Made by a program: the position numbers and the translations under genes. From assembly GCA_030549335.1 (NCBI GenBank), contig CM060194.1, forward strand, positions 20,090,171 through 20,154,170: DNA of 64,000 nt. The letters run 5' to 3'. Within the stretch, counting starts at the first letter, position 1. Every line of letters starts with the position of its first letter. Below, piece after piece: positions 11,150 to 23,082 of the stretch. Below the pieces are notes generated by a model that was given only the letters and a program-made list of their open reading frames with translations, was not told the origin of the DNA and ran no database searches. This DNA is from Pontederia crassipes. Taxonomy: Eukaryota > Streptophyta > Magnoliopsida > Commelinales > Pontederiaceae.

Positions 11150-13400
11150 CCTAACAGTCAGAACCCGTGACACTCACTTCCAAGGACATGAAAAGGGACA
11201 TGAAGGGCCTTATGTTCGCAGAAGTCATAGAGAATGGCCACGTCATGACCATCCTGGTCGACATCGAGACTACGCACTTCATGAGCGCCTTGGCATCGTC
11301 AATGTCTCATAAAGACCGTGAACGTCACGTCCCAACCAATTGTTGGCATAGCCAAGGATATCCTCGTGTGGGTGGGAGGCTGGGAGGACGCGATCAACAT
11401 CACCATCGTCAACATGGATGACCATAAGTTCATCTTGGGCATGAAGGTATTGGATGCCTTCTGTGAGGTAAGGGTGACCCAGGAGGGGTTACATTTGTTG
11501 TCTTAAGAAGTTAAACATGAAGTGCCCGTGACGAGAGCAAGCATTAAGTCCCGGATGCTTTCAGCCATGCAACTAAGCAAGGGTATGCGTCAAAATGAAG
11601 TCACATACCTAGCGGCCTTGAAGTTGAATGAGGTCGGCCATGGAGTCTAGTGCATCTCGAAGGAAGTCAAGAAGCTCTTGGAGCAGTACAAGGACGTCAT
11701 GTCTCTAGAGCTACCGAGTAGGCTTCCTCCTTGGTAGGACGTCTACCACACAATCGAGCTACCGAGTGCCAAGCTGTCGGCCATGGGACCATGCCGCATG
11801 ACACCCCCAGAGTTGGAGGAGCTCCACAAATAGTTAGGCAAGTTGTTGAAGGCAAGGTTCATCAGACTGTCGAAGGCATCCTATGGGATGCTGATCTTGT
11901 TCCAAGAGAAGCAAGATGTGTCATTGCATACGTGCATCGACTATAGAGCAGTCAACAAGGTCACGATGCATAACAAGTACCCTATCCCGTTGATCAGGGA
12001 CCTCTTCGATCGTCTTGGGAAGGTATGGGTCTTGTCTAAGTAGGATCTCAGGTCAGGCTAGTGGCAGGTGCGGATCGCGGAAGGTGATGAGGCCAATACC
12101 ACCTCCATGACGAGGTATGGCTTATACAAATTTTTTGTCATGCCCTTTGGCCTTACTAACGCACCGGCGACTTTTTGTACTCTGATAAACAAGATCTTCC
12201 ACCCTGTTAGACAAGTGTGTGGTGGTCTATATGGATGATATTGTGGTGTATTCTGAGAGTCTTGCAGAGCATATGAAACATCTAAATGAGGTGTTCAGGT
12301 TGTTGCAAGAGAACAAACTATTCGTCAAACTGGAGAAGTGCTCATTTGCTCAATCAGAAGTGATGTTTCTGGGGCACCACATCAAAGCTGGAGAGATCAG
12401 CATGGATAAGGCGAAGGTCCAAGTTATCCTCGAGTGGCAACCACCCACGAGCGTCCCTGAGATTTGCTCGTTCCTTAGGCTGGCCAATTACTATCGGAGG
12501 TTCATTGAAGGATACTCGCGATGGGTCGCGCCCCTCACCGGCCTCCTCAAGAAGAATGCTCCGACTTGTCGAGGATGGTAAGTCACAATGATTTTGGAAG
12601 GAAGATGGGTTGTTGTTTTCGGTGGGACGGGGACGCATGATGTACGCCCCATGGTGGGAAGGTCTTCGGCGGTTGATCTTGAAGAACTTCCACGACTCGA
12701 AGTGGGCTGGCCATCCTAGCACGGTCAGAACCTTGGCGCTGGTTGAAGACGCATTCTTCTGGCCTCAAATGATGGAGGACGTCGAGGCGTATGTGCGGAC
12801 ATGTCTCAAGTGTCAACAAGATAAGATTGAGCAGAAGAAGTCGCCATGGCTACTTATTTGTCAAGCATGTAGTAAAGTACTGGGGCGTACCTGCGATCAT
12901 CAGTGAACCCGAGATTCATCGGCCACTTTTGGAGAGAGCTCTTTAAGCTCCCGGGGTCGCAGTTTCTCTTCTCCACCGCTTTCCATCCATAGAGTGCAGC
13001 GGAACAAGGCAACGCAATAGAGTGCATTCGAGATCGTCACAGGGCGTCACCTGTGACCCCGGCTGCACTCACGGCCAAGTACGCGGGGAGGTGCCCCGAC
13101 CTGAGGATGGCAAGACAACATAAAAGCATCTAAGTCCTCTAGACAAGTCGATGCGCAAGATAAAGAAGTTTGCTGACCAAAAGAGAAGGCATATTGAGTT
13201 CCAAGTGGGGGACAAGATTCTTGTGAAGTTATGGATGCACTAGTTCGAAGCACTTCAGAACCTGTAGTATGTTTTGCTAAGAAGATATGAAAGTCCTTTC
13301 ATCATATCCAAGAGAGTAGGCAAGGTGGCCTACAAGGTGGAGCTTCCTCAGAACTTACGACGAATCCGTCTTCCATGTTAGTATGTTGAAAAATTTCTAT
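11150..13400 (+). pseudogene. gypsy pol (protease-RT-integrase), broken
   Basis: A protease remnant near 11260 has lost the D-T/S-G active site (reads VDIETTHFMS). Reverse transcriptase spans about 11800-12580, with the YMDD box at about 12228 and family motifs MPFGLTNAP and FLGHHI, but with stops and a frame change near 12200. After LTGLLKKN the sequence jumps at about 12583 to the integrase zinc-binding region (HH-CC, 12610-12830), so RNase H is absent. A frameshifted integrase-core tail follows (KYWGVPAII, FHP near 12985), then a chromodomain-like piece at 13285-13360. Confidence 0.85.
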
Positions 13401-13519
13401 GAAGACACTCTTCAAGGGCAGTTGGGACATGGGGGACAATGAACGACATGAGCACATCGACGGCACACAAAGACTGGCAAGAGTTGCCAAGGATGGCAAC
13501 GCCTTAGTTGGGGGAAGAT

Positions 13520-13755
13520 TGTCACCCGCTATCATAGGCGTGCATCCTGAGAGCGCAATGGGACGAACAACGACTGCACCGCCCAACCCTGTCATGTCCT
13601 AGGATGTCCCAAAAAGCAGTTAGAGGATTTTGGGATGTTGAGCGACATATTTTGGCATGTAGAGGGTGAGGAGGAGACTGTACGAAGTTAGGATGCGTAG
13701 GAGTCCCAAGACTACGCACCGAGAATTTCTAGACAAAAAAGCTAAGAGTGTGACA
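13520..13755 (+). repeat. 3' LTR of the gypsy element, internally deleted
   Basis: Aligns with the first about 200 bp and last about 60 bp of the 5' LTR but is only 236 bp, so roughly 480 bp are missing from the middle. The breakpoint lies near 13700, where the short word gtaggag could have served as microhomology. Confidence 0.82.
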
Positions 13756-15404
13756 CACGGATCTTGAAGAACAGGCTCGTGTTGAAGAGAGCGGAATGCT
13801 GGAAAATGGAAATGATCTTCTGTTCATCAAGCAGTAGAACGATTAGTTCCCCGTGGAAGGCACGGATTGAAATTTTAGCTAGACAGAACTTTTTGCATTT
13901 GCATTCAGACATGAAAGCAGCAGCAATGCCATTAGCACGTATGTAAAAAGGGATATGATTTTACTTATGAAATCTAATCATTCCACACAATTACATGGCC
14001 TTTTTACTTCCTTCCCAATTTTATTCCTGAGGAACGACTGCACCACCTGAAGGTTGATATTTCTTCTTCGCACATCAAGTCAAACAACCTAGCAACTTCA
14101 CTTGGAAATTGCTAACTCACACAAGCTTTGCTTGGCCAATGTCAGCTTGTGTTTCGATGGGTTTGCCTGGCGATTGCAAGTTTGCTTGGCTGAGAGACGG
14201 GAGAACATATATTTGACAACGAAACGAAAATTGGGTGGAAGCAAGAAATAGAAAAAAAAAAGGAAGCGGAGGTGAATGGAAGAACAGGAAAGAAAGCGAA
14301 AATAAAAGGAAGAGAAAACTGAATGGAAAGTGGAAAGGAGAGGCGAGAGAGATGGAAGAGAAAGAAACTCGACATGTTGTTGATAGAAATATAAACATTC
14401 TTTTATTTAAGATGTTGATATAGAATGAATGAATGGCTGCAGATTACAGCTCAACAAAAGATTGTATGATCCTTGAAATTACCTTTTTTGGGAAAGGGAA
14501 GATAAACATTAGAGATAAAATCATAAAGTATTCTTATTGAAAACAAGAGTAAATTTGTCTGAAATGGGACACCTCGGTTTGATCGATCTTCTACTTTATG
14601 GCTGCGTCTCAGTTTTATTTTTCTTCTTTTCCCAACTCTGCACTTGGCATTTGTACTCCTTTTTCCTAAAGTAATAATATTTTAAATTTGAACTCAATTA
14701 ATCTTCTTACGTAGTTAAACGTTCAGCAAAATTTTTTTACAAGAATCAGCGAAAGTTAGGGTATTCTGTATTTAATTCAAATTTAATTTATTTTTTTATC
14801 ACGAATAAATATCTTATTTTGAAGATTAATTTAAAATCTCAATCAATTTATAATTTCTATCATTTATTAAAAAATTATTTATATAAACTCATTAAAAATT
14901 TATAAAAAAATTCATAAAAGTATCGTCACTTTCCGAAGACATAACTCTTCGTAAATCTCCGTGTAACTCAATTTAGGACGAACGTAATTCTCCGTATTCT
15001 TCTTTATTCGTGCAATCCCTCTCTCACTCATTTAGCATCAGTAGGAAACCCCGGAAACCATACAAAATTGGCTGAGAGAAGGAAAAAAATAGCAGACGCG
15101 AAACGAAGGAACATGACATCTTAGAACGAATCGGAGTAAACAACGGAACCAAAGATGGACTAAAGCAAAAGGCAAACAGCCAAGTTCTTGTTCAACAACA
15201 TGGAGTTAAGTTCCTACCTTGTACAAAGTTCTTGGAGGCATTTGTCCAAAAATATTGGAAGCAAGACACCTTTATACCATAATTCTATCCTCAAACAAGA
15301 CTACGACTAAATTTGCAACTTGGACCAACTGGAGATGAGACTAGCAAAAGTTTGAACTAAAGCATAAGTCAATTAGGAAACAGACCCATTGATTAATTAA
15401 AACA
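13756..15404. other. Intergenic spacer, no gene recognised
   Basis: A small open frame at 13764-13946 (+) has no recognisable motif. A purine-rich stretch (14235-14370) produces mirror-image low-complexity frames on both strands. The part next to 15405 should include the 3' UTR of the acidic-protein gene. Confidence 0.5.
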
Positions 15405-17510
15405 CTATCTTTTTGACGGCCGATCATCGTCGTCGTCGTCATCACCATCATCGTCGTCATCAGAGTCGTCCTTGGACGATCGTTTCCTCTTGGATGAGGT
15501 CGTCCCTGACTTCCCAGGGAAACCTTGGTCATTGTCATCATCGTCTTCCTCCTCTTCTACGTCCTCATCCTCGCCATTCTCTTCACCGGGCTCGAAGTCA
15601 CTGGCATCTTCTTCATCTTCAGCACGGCCTACTGGTCGGACAAGGTATTCCGTTCCCAAGTCCTACGTTAACAAATCAGAATTCAAGTTAAAATGCCATG
15701 GATTCTGGGATCATGAATGGGAAACAAGAACAACAGTTTTCACAAATGTTTCAATTTAACACAACTAAATAATCTGCCTCAGAAATAACAGCCTCTGCAT
15801 TTGAAAGAATAATTACAAGGAAAACAAAGCACTAACAATCAAAATACTAAAGGAGAACCAAATTTGATATGTTAGAAAACACACACGACTGGGTTCCAGA
15901 GAACTTCTTAACAGGCAAGTATATATCACAGTTGGCAAATCAAGACCTTAAACTTAGCAAGCGGGATCACAAGTGAATAGTCTGAAACAATATGAAGTGA
16001 ACTTATGATGATCTAGTACTCTATACTCTATTAAATAGAACAATTGATCACGTAAAAGGAATTAAGGTATTAACTGTTCAGTTGATCTCACGGCAAAGGG
16101 AAAGAAAATGAGTGGAATGCAAAAGAAATGTTCCACTTTCAAGGATTTTTAACTTTTAACGAGCAAAATACCTAACCAAGATTTTTTTTCACAGAAACAT
16201 TCTGGAACCTCAACAATGAACAAACGGAAAAGAGAGCATGACTTCTGGTACTAAAAAAAAAAAAAAAGAAACCTGTACCTACCGGAGACATCCAAGAAAC
16301 TGATTATTGCTATATAACAAAGAATAATGTTAATAAGATAGAAAAAATAACCTACATACAAAAACTACAAAACAATCAAGAGGACCACTTGATAAAGACC
16401 TCTCAGTCATATATGAATATTCATATCAAGGTGCTTCCTTTAATTAATCGAAGTTTTTTTTTTCAGATCTGTGCTTTCAAAGAAAGGGAAACAAGGCAAG
16501 AGGACCTTCCAACTTATTATGCTACACAAACAAGCAAGTAACAACCACAGCAAGTATTAATCTAACAATCAGATATCTCATCACGAATAAATCCACACAA
16601 TATTGCACCTAAAAGAACCAGCCGAGTTACTGAAGCAAAAGAACCAGATCTAATTAATATCTATATCCCCCATTAGATCTATGGCGAAGATCACCTAAAA
16701 GAAGAAACTTGCTGCAGTTTCAGAGTAAACCCACCGGAAACATAGTAATAATACGCAAATTTTCAGATATCGGAAACAGCAAAATACTAAAAGATGCAGA
16801 TAGGAAAAAGAGACCCTAACTTTATCCCCGGACTCTGAAGCATATGGATCGGCGATCTAAGTAACAGGAGCATTTCGCAGTTTTTTTTTCCTTTGCATCG
16901 ATTACTAAGCAAAGTAGCATTTTATTCAGTCGTTCCTAAGCACAAAAATCAGATGGCTACAAGGCAAGTTAAACATGCGGATCAGCTCAAGCATTTAATT
17001 ATAAACCCTAAAAAGTTCATTGAAAAAAAAAATGGAAGAATCATGTACCTCCTCGTCCTCTTCCTCCTCTTCCTCGCCATCGTCGTCCCCGTCGTCGTCG
17101 TCATCTCCGCCGTCCCCCTCCTCCTCCTCCTCCTCTTCCTCCTCATCGTCGTCTTCGACATCCACCGCCTGAGTTTGAGCTCGCTTCCCCGGCAGCGCCA
17201 CCTCCTGCACGTCATCGTCGTCAGAGTCCTCCCCTTCACCACCATCATCATCATCATCTTCTTCCCCTTCGTCCTCCCCGCCGTCATCATCCTCATCTCC
17301 GTCGGCGCCACCCTCTTCACCGTCGTCGTCGTCGTCGTCGTCCAGCTCCACAACTTCCTCCTCTTTGCCGTCGTCCTCAACATGGCTGTTGACGGCATCC
17401 TTCATCGACTTCTTGTCTGCTCCTCCTTTCATCCTTTCAATCTCCATCTCCCTCTCGTCCTCCGCCGCCGCCGCCCCCGCTTCTCCGCCGTTCTTCATCC
17501 CCGATGGCAA
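15405..17510 (-). CDS. Highly acidic nucleolin-like protein (plant-conserved, function unknown)
   Basis: Two coding exons on the minus strand, 17510-17049 and 15662-15405, joined at phase 0 by a GT-AG intron of 1.39 kb, give about 239 residues. Nearly half of the protein is Asp/Glu, in runs separated by Gly. A short conserved core after the junction reads DLGTEYLVRPVGRAEDEE, followed by ASDFEP and a C-terminal KRKR-type basic patch (about 205-215), then an acidic run ending DRPSKR. I recall this core from plant proteins usually annotated as acidic or nucleolin-like; none has a firm function known to me. A nuclear or nucleolar histone or ribosomal-protein chaperone role would be inference. The ATG at 17510 is the first in frame; the upstream start context is not confirmed. 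Confidence 0.85.
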
Positions 17511-17778
17511 CGATGGCGAAATCGTAATTTCAGTCTCTAATTTATTTATTTTTTGGGGTGAATTAAATTTGAAAATTAAGTAAACAGTGGGGAGGAGGTG
17601 GGAGGAAGAGGAAGAGAGCCGCTTGCAGAGTAGTAGTAGGAGGACTACCGAGACGATCTACACCGTCCACGTCCGGGACGCGCACGCGGATCGGTAACGT
17701 GGACGCCCATCCGACGGCCCAGAATTAGAGTTCTCGAGGACTCGTTGATGTGTTTTCCTCCGCCCCCTGGGTTACTTC

Positions 17779-18022
17779 TCACGTGATCCCTGGTTCTCTC
17801 CCTCACGTGATTTCGGCCGCTTAGGGCTGACGTTTGTTAAATCTCTTCACAAAAAATAATAATTTTAAAATTTAAAAAATGGGGGCGGTGTGCGGAACTT
17901 ACGAGAGAATATTCCAGATTCCGGAAAGGCGTCGTTTTCCACGTCCTAATCCCCTTTGTGGTACGCTCACCCGCGAAGCTCCGTCCCGAAGACGTCTCCG
18001 CCCTTGTGGCAACGACACGTGG
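17779..18022 (-). promoter_or_regulatory. Putative promoter of the acidic-protein gene with ACGTG boxes and heat-shock-type elements
   Basis: TCACGTGA palindromes occur at 17779-17786 and 17803-17810, and ACACGTGG at 18015-18022. Between them are GAATATTC (17907-17914) and TTCCGGAA (17919-17926), inverted GAA/TTC units like heat-shock elements. All lie 270-510 bp upstream of the minus-strand ATG in a GC-rich island. bZIP/bHLH and heat-shock-factor binding is inferred from motif identity only. Confidence 0.45.
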
Positions 18023-18189
18023 GGGCTCCCTCCCCCTTTGCGCCAGAGGGATGACGCGAGCCGTATACTTGGGCCTAATTTTAGATGGGTCAGGCTGATT
18101 TGGATATGGGTAGCCCATCTTGATACCCGTCGGCCGCCGCCCAGGAGCTCACATGACAAGGCTTTAGCCGACCCGGACGTCAATTTTTG

Positions 18190-20153
18190 AAAAAATATAT
18201 ATTATATAAAGTTATAAATTTATTTGTAATATTATGTATACGCAAAATATTAGAGTGGTGAGATAAAAAATCGAAAAAAAAGGAGAGATAAATTAACCAT
18301 GTCAAATAATTTTCTTTGAATGGCATGAACCAGGATGTCCAATAAGAAGAATCAACATTACACCCTCAGGGCAACAACAAAATAAGGTGACTCGATCAAT
18401 CTTACTATTGCAGGGCATTGTTGTCGCGCAGACAATTGAGAAAGAAAAATATAATAATGATTAATGACGTCTGTTCATATTTAAGAGTGATTGACATAAT
18501 TAATTAAGAGAGTTGTGTCTGATAATATCCTTTGTTCGATATTTTGAGTCATCAATTTGATCAGATATATAATTCTGCTCATCTTTGAACATCAAATTAG
18601 TCCTGATGAACCATTAACGTTGATTGGTAAAAAAAAATATTCCGAACGTTGTGAAATCTAAGGAATGGATAAACAAAAATATAATGATAAAACAAAAACA
18701 AACTAAATATAAAATTGTGTGTTATAAAAGAATGCAATCTCTTTTATTACCAACATCTAACTATTTGAATTTGAATGATTGTGAAAGATGTTCTTATTGT
18801 CACATTGTTCAAGTGAGCAATCGCTTTGGACAATTAAAATATATTTTGATAGGTAAAGGAAATGTCACTTATAAGTTCACGATTATATTCGTATTTTATT
18901 TATGTGAAATTATCTTTCTCCTTTTGGTCCTTTCACCTTGGGTCTTACAGTTAGTGATGATGTATTGGAATGATAACATTCCTCTAAAAAAGAGATAAGA
19001 TTTGTGATAAGTAGTAAGATTTGTTGAAGGATAAAAATGAAAAAAAGAAAAGAGTGACATGAAGATTTTGGGAGTGGCAAATAAATACGTAAATATTTAA
19101 TCTCATATAACAATAATGATTCTGACATTTGATTAATTGGTGCTCGTTGTAGAATCCAACTAGGTGTAGGTGGTCAAGTGAGTCACTTAAATTTTGAAAA
19201 CACTTGCAATGTTTAATCAACAAAATTTCCAAATAATTAATGGATATGGGCCAAATCGTCACAGCGCAATTTAATGGCCTGGAGTTGCGTTATTATTATT
19301 TTCTCATCTTTTTTTTTTTGTTAGTGATTGTTAACAAGATTTTCAATTTTTTTTTAAAAAAAAAAGTAAAGTCGACAATCCTTTTCCATGATGAATGTTT
19401 ATCCTTTTCCAACATACTTCATCATCAAAGTTTAGTAGGGACTAACTAATGGAGTTTAATCAAGGCTCAAGTTGCCAAATATATATTTGGATAAACTACT
19501 TAACTATTTACATTTTATATGGGAAAAAATTACATCTAATGTTCTTCAACTTTAACATTTGCTTAGTCATATCTTTCAACTTCACTTTATAATACGAATG
19601 TCCTCTATCTTCGAATTTATTGTACGGAATGTCCTTCCGATAGGAAATATCCAATTTTCTGATCGGATCGTTAACGTGACGATGTTCTCTCTCCATCACG
19701 AGAAAATTTAATGTGACACCGTCACGTCAGTAAACTAATAAAAAATAAATTACAAAATAATAATATAATATTAACATATTAAAAAAAAATGTCGTCTCTT
19801 TTGAACGTCCTCAGCGGAGGAAGAAGAGGAGGCCGGTGAAGAGCATAGGGGGTAGAATTAATAATAACAATATAATGACTTTACAAGATTCAATGTCGGG
19901 TAGAATTAAGCGGAATACATGAATATCGTCTAAATTAAATTTTTGTAAAATTTAAATCCTAAACTCTCCCATCGACGTCGCTGAACAACATCATCAGTCA
20001 ACTTACACTACTAGTTTGACGAATATTTGCGCATGAAATTAAATTTAAAAACCGTATCTTATGAAACTAACAATTAGTTGCATTAATTAAAACAATCCTT
20101 GAGGCAAATGAAAACGTAATTAATTAAGCTACCTTCTTCTGCACAAATTTACT

Positions 20154-20193
<40 letters not shown>

Positions 20194-20384
20194 ATCATTC
20201 TACAATATTACTAATTGACTCGGACGTGCATGAAACAATATTTCATTAATTCTATCAAGATGCATGTCGAAATTCAAAAGACGAGATAAATTTTGGAATT
20301 AGTCCTCATGACCATGAGGCACCCACTCCATGCATGCAGATGCATGCATTAAGTGCACGTACGTACGTACGTACTACGTACGCA
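18190..20384. other. AT-rich intergenic spacer
   Basis: No recognisable gene. Contains a (TA)n microsatellite at 20161-20187 and an (ACGT)n tract near 20357-20380 that abuts the GPAT 3' end. Open frames here are short and without motifs. Confidence 0.55.
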
Positions 20385-23082
20385 TCATCCTTCCACAACC
20401 CCCTCTGTCCCCGCGAGCATCAAGTACTTGTCCCTCCTCGTCAGACTGGTGCACTCGTAGCCCAAGACTCCGGCGATCTCCTTCTGGATGCGATTCGCCG
20501 TCTCGCAACCTCTGCCCCCGCCGGCGGTGGCAACCTCCTGCAGGAACTCCAGCGCGTAGCACGGCCGCGGGTTCATGACGAAGTAAAGGGGGTCCAGGAA
20601 CTTGTACCGGCCGGTGCTGGTACCGTAGAACATGTCAACCCGGGACTCGACCGCCACCGGCACCACCTCCCGGCCGACCTCGGCGAACAGCGGGCTGAAC
20701 CGGAGGAGGTACGGCTCGCGGCACGTTGTCCCCTCGGGGCACACCACGATGTCGCCCTCCGCCAGCACCTCCTCCATCCTGCGCCGGTCCTCCTCCCGCC
20801 GCCGCGTCAGCCGGATGGTCCTGATGGGCGAGAGCAGCTCCACCAGGCGGCTGACGCTGTACGTCGTCGCCGTGACGTGCCGGCCGATGGCGGCGGAGAT
20901 GTAGAGGGGGTCCAGGAGCGTTCGATGGTTGCTCACGTAGATCCGGCCGCCGGCGAACGCGGGGCCGAGCGCCGTCGGGGAGGAGGAGGAGGAAATGACG
21001 TGCCTGGAGTGTATGCCCATGAGCGCGAGGAGGGGGATGGAGAGGGCGTAGGGGAGGAGGATGAAGATGGTGGCCCGGGCGACGCCGAGGGCGAATGCGA
21101 AGGGGAGCCAGAGGAATATGCAGAGGGTGGACACCGGAGTCGGCCGGAAGGCGATCCTGCCGTCGTGGAAGACGAGAGGGTTGGGGTATTTCTCTCGCCG
21201 GAGGGGACGCCACTTCCTCTTCTCGGCTTCGCTCGCCAAGTACACCTCCTACGACCATGCAAATTTAATTAAATTTATCAGGACTCCAAAATTATTAATA
21301 TATTCTCATTTGTCTCCTGTGGGGAAAAATCATTTTTGCGTAATGAAATAAATTACAAAAAAAAAATTATCATGACAAACATAGTTAATTAATTAGCGTG
21401 ATCACGCTAAGATCATCATTATATATATGAGCCTTAACTCCCTCAGAAATAAAGTGCACACTAAATGAAAAATAAGTGAACAATGATTTTTTATTCTATG
21501 AGCCCAGTGAAAAATATATAAAGAAAAGAATAAAATGAACCGAAATAAGCAGTTATCAGAGATTGCCTGTCATATCTAACTGGTTCATATTTCTAAAATA
21601 CAAAATTCCTTACTATATGCAGTGGAAAAAGAAGTTTTTTTTATCACTGATAAATAGAAATCGATTAAGTAAAGAATGAGGCGCCCATGGTGTGTGTGCA
21701 TTAGTTGGCTCATGCATTTATACTGCATGCATCGTATCATTCTGCAAATTAATAAATGCATACAAAAAAAATAGAGAATAAAAGCTGGAAGAGTTATGGG
21801 TGCTTACTAGAGTTGCTTATGTTCACAGTTTATATATGTTATCCTAGAGCCTGTTATGGAATTCTTTCGCTTTTCATCTTCTGCCAGGGGAGAGAGAGAG
21901 AGAGAGAAATAAGAAGAAACCAAATTAATGCAGAAGTATGCTTCAGCGTCCTGTCATTTTATATTGTAAATATATATAGCTCTTCGTCCGGAGTACAAGT
22001 AATGAAAGCCCTCACAAGTGGCGAGGTTCATTCTAATAGCCGAATTGATGTGATTAAAGGGAGACCAAATTATTATTATTATTATTTTTTACAGAAATCA
22101 ATAGTGCATGTAATTTGTAGGTGCCGTAAATATTGTTTTGGATCTAGATTTGAGTAACTTATTCTAAACTCAAACTTATTAAATATATATCTAATAATCC
22201 TTAATTAATTAAGCTCTTTGATTAGAAAACTAAGTTGCAAACAAGTGCTAATTAATTAGAACACTGTGTTTAGTTCGGACTACGAACCTTGCACTGAGAG
22301 AACAAGTAGTGAGAAGCGTAGCTTTCGTAGTTTCCAAGCCCCACGAGCTGCGCACCATCTTCCGAGCAACCGAGCGGCAGCTCTGCCGCCCTCCTCAAGG
22401 AGGGCACGTCGTTACCGGCGGTCTCGCTGGCTGCCTCCTCTTCGGTCATCAGTCCGACGTAGTAGCCGGCGAACTCCTTCAGCTCTCTCCCCAGGACCAC
22501 GTCCACTTCCAGGAACTCCTTGAGGAAGCTTTCCACCATGACCCTGGGCATCGAGCTCACACACACGGTCTTCCTCCTCACGCCAGTGGCCGGTCGCGTC
22601 GTCGTCCCGGTCGACCCTCCCTTCAGGACCTCAAACCCTTCCAGTCCGACGTCCTCCAGGAAGTACTTGGGCAGCACGGCCCTCCCCACCCTGACGCCCT
22701 CCTCCTTCCGCAGACCCAGGAAGCAGATCAGGACCATGGCCCTCAGCGCCGCCTCGCTGCCGAGGCAGGAGATGAGCGGGTAGCATACCAGGAGGAGGAG
22801 GCCCCTCAGCAGCCCGCCGGCCTCCAGGGCCACCAGCATGAAGTAAGGGAAAGTGGAGGAGGACCTCAGCAGTCCTCCCTCCACGTCGCACACCACGGTC
22901 GGGCCGGAGAGCCCGTGATCCGGCGCCGGAGCCGGAGGAGAAGAAGCATGACGGCGGCGGTGGCTGGTCAGCTGCGGAGGCTTCGCATGGTACTGATGGA
23001 CGTGGAGGGCCCTGAGCCTCCAGATGAGGCAGCGGTAGAACAAGAGGAGGGACTTGGAGAAGGCCTTTGCAGCCACCACCAT
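20385..23082 (-). CDS. GPAT: sn-glycerol-3-phosphate acyltransferase, land-plant GPAT2/3-like
   Basis: Transfers an acyl group to glycerol-3-phosphate at the ER membrane; the land-plant family supplies cutin, suberin and anther lipids. Two minus-strand exons, 23082-22288 and 21248-20385, with a 1,039-bp intron at phase 0, give about 552 residues. Residues 60-240 form the HAD-like N-terminal domain, whose motif I reads CDVEGG (66-70): the second Asp of DxD is Glu, so phosphatase activity is probably lost, as in GPATs that keep only acyltransferase activity. Hydrophobic segments follow the junction (about 300-345). The PlsC-type motifs are intact: NHRTLLDP (His373, Asp378), CPEGTTCREP (435-444) and IVPVA-like VVPVA. 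SNHRTLLDPLYIS and YSVSRLVELLSPI resemble GPAT2/3 more than GPAT4/6/8. Exons are strongly GC3-rich, unlike the AT-rich intron. Confidence 0.92.

Larger units (their letters stand above)
9452..13755 (+). mobile_element. Degenerate Ty3/gypsy (chromovirus-like) LTR retrotransposon
   Basis: A 4.3-kb element with a full-length 5' LTR, iMet-type primer site, decayed gag and pol, a purine-rich tract (ggggaaga) before the 3' LTR, and a shortened 3' LTR. The tetramer cacg flanks both ends, compatible with an eroded 4-5 bp target duplication. Domain order PR-RT-IN and a chromodomain-like tail (YESPFIISKRVGKVAYKVEL, stop-interrupted surroundings) place it with plant chromoviruses. It cannot be autonomous: gag and pol contain stops and frameshifts, RNase H is missing, and the integrase core is partly deleted. 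Confidence 0.9.

Noticed and set aside
16893..17540. Long plus-strand frame with hydrophobic, Val/Leu-rich protein
   Set aside because: It is the antisense shadow of the Asp/Glu-rich exon: GAC/GAG runs read backwards as GTC/CTC.
20334..21272. Long plus-strand frames and a second minus frame over the GPAT exon 2
   Set aside because: GC3-rich coding DNA keeps other frames open; only the minus frame with NHRTLLDP and CPEGTTCREP motifs is the real one. The same applies to 22309-23199.
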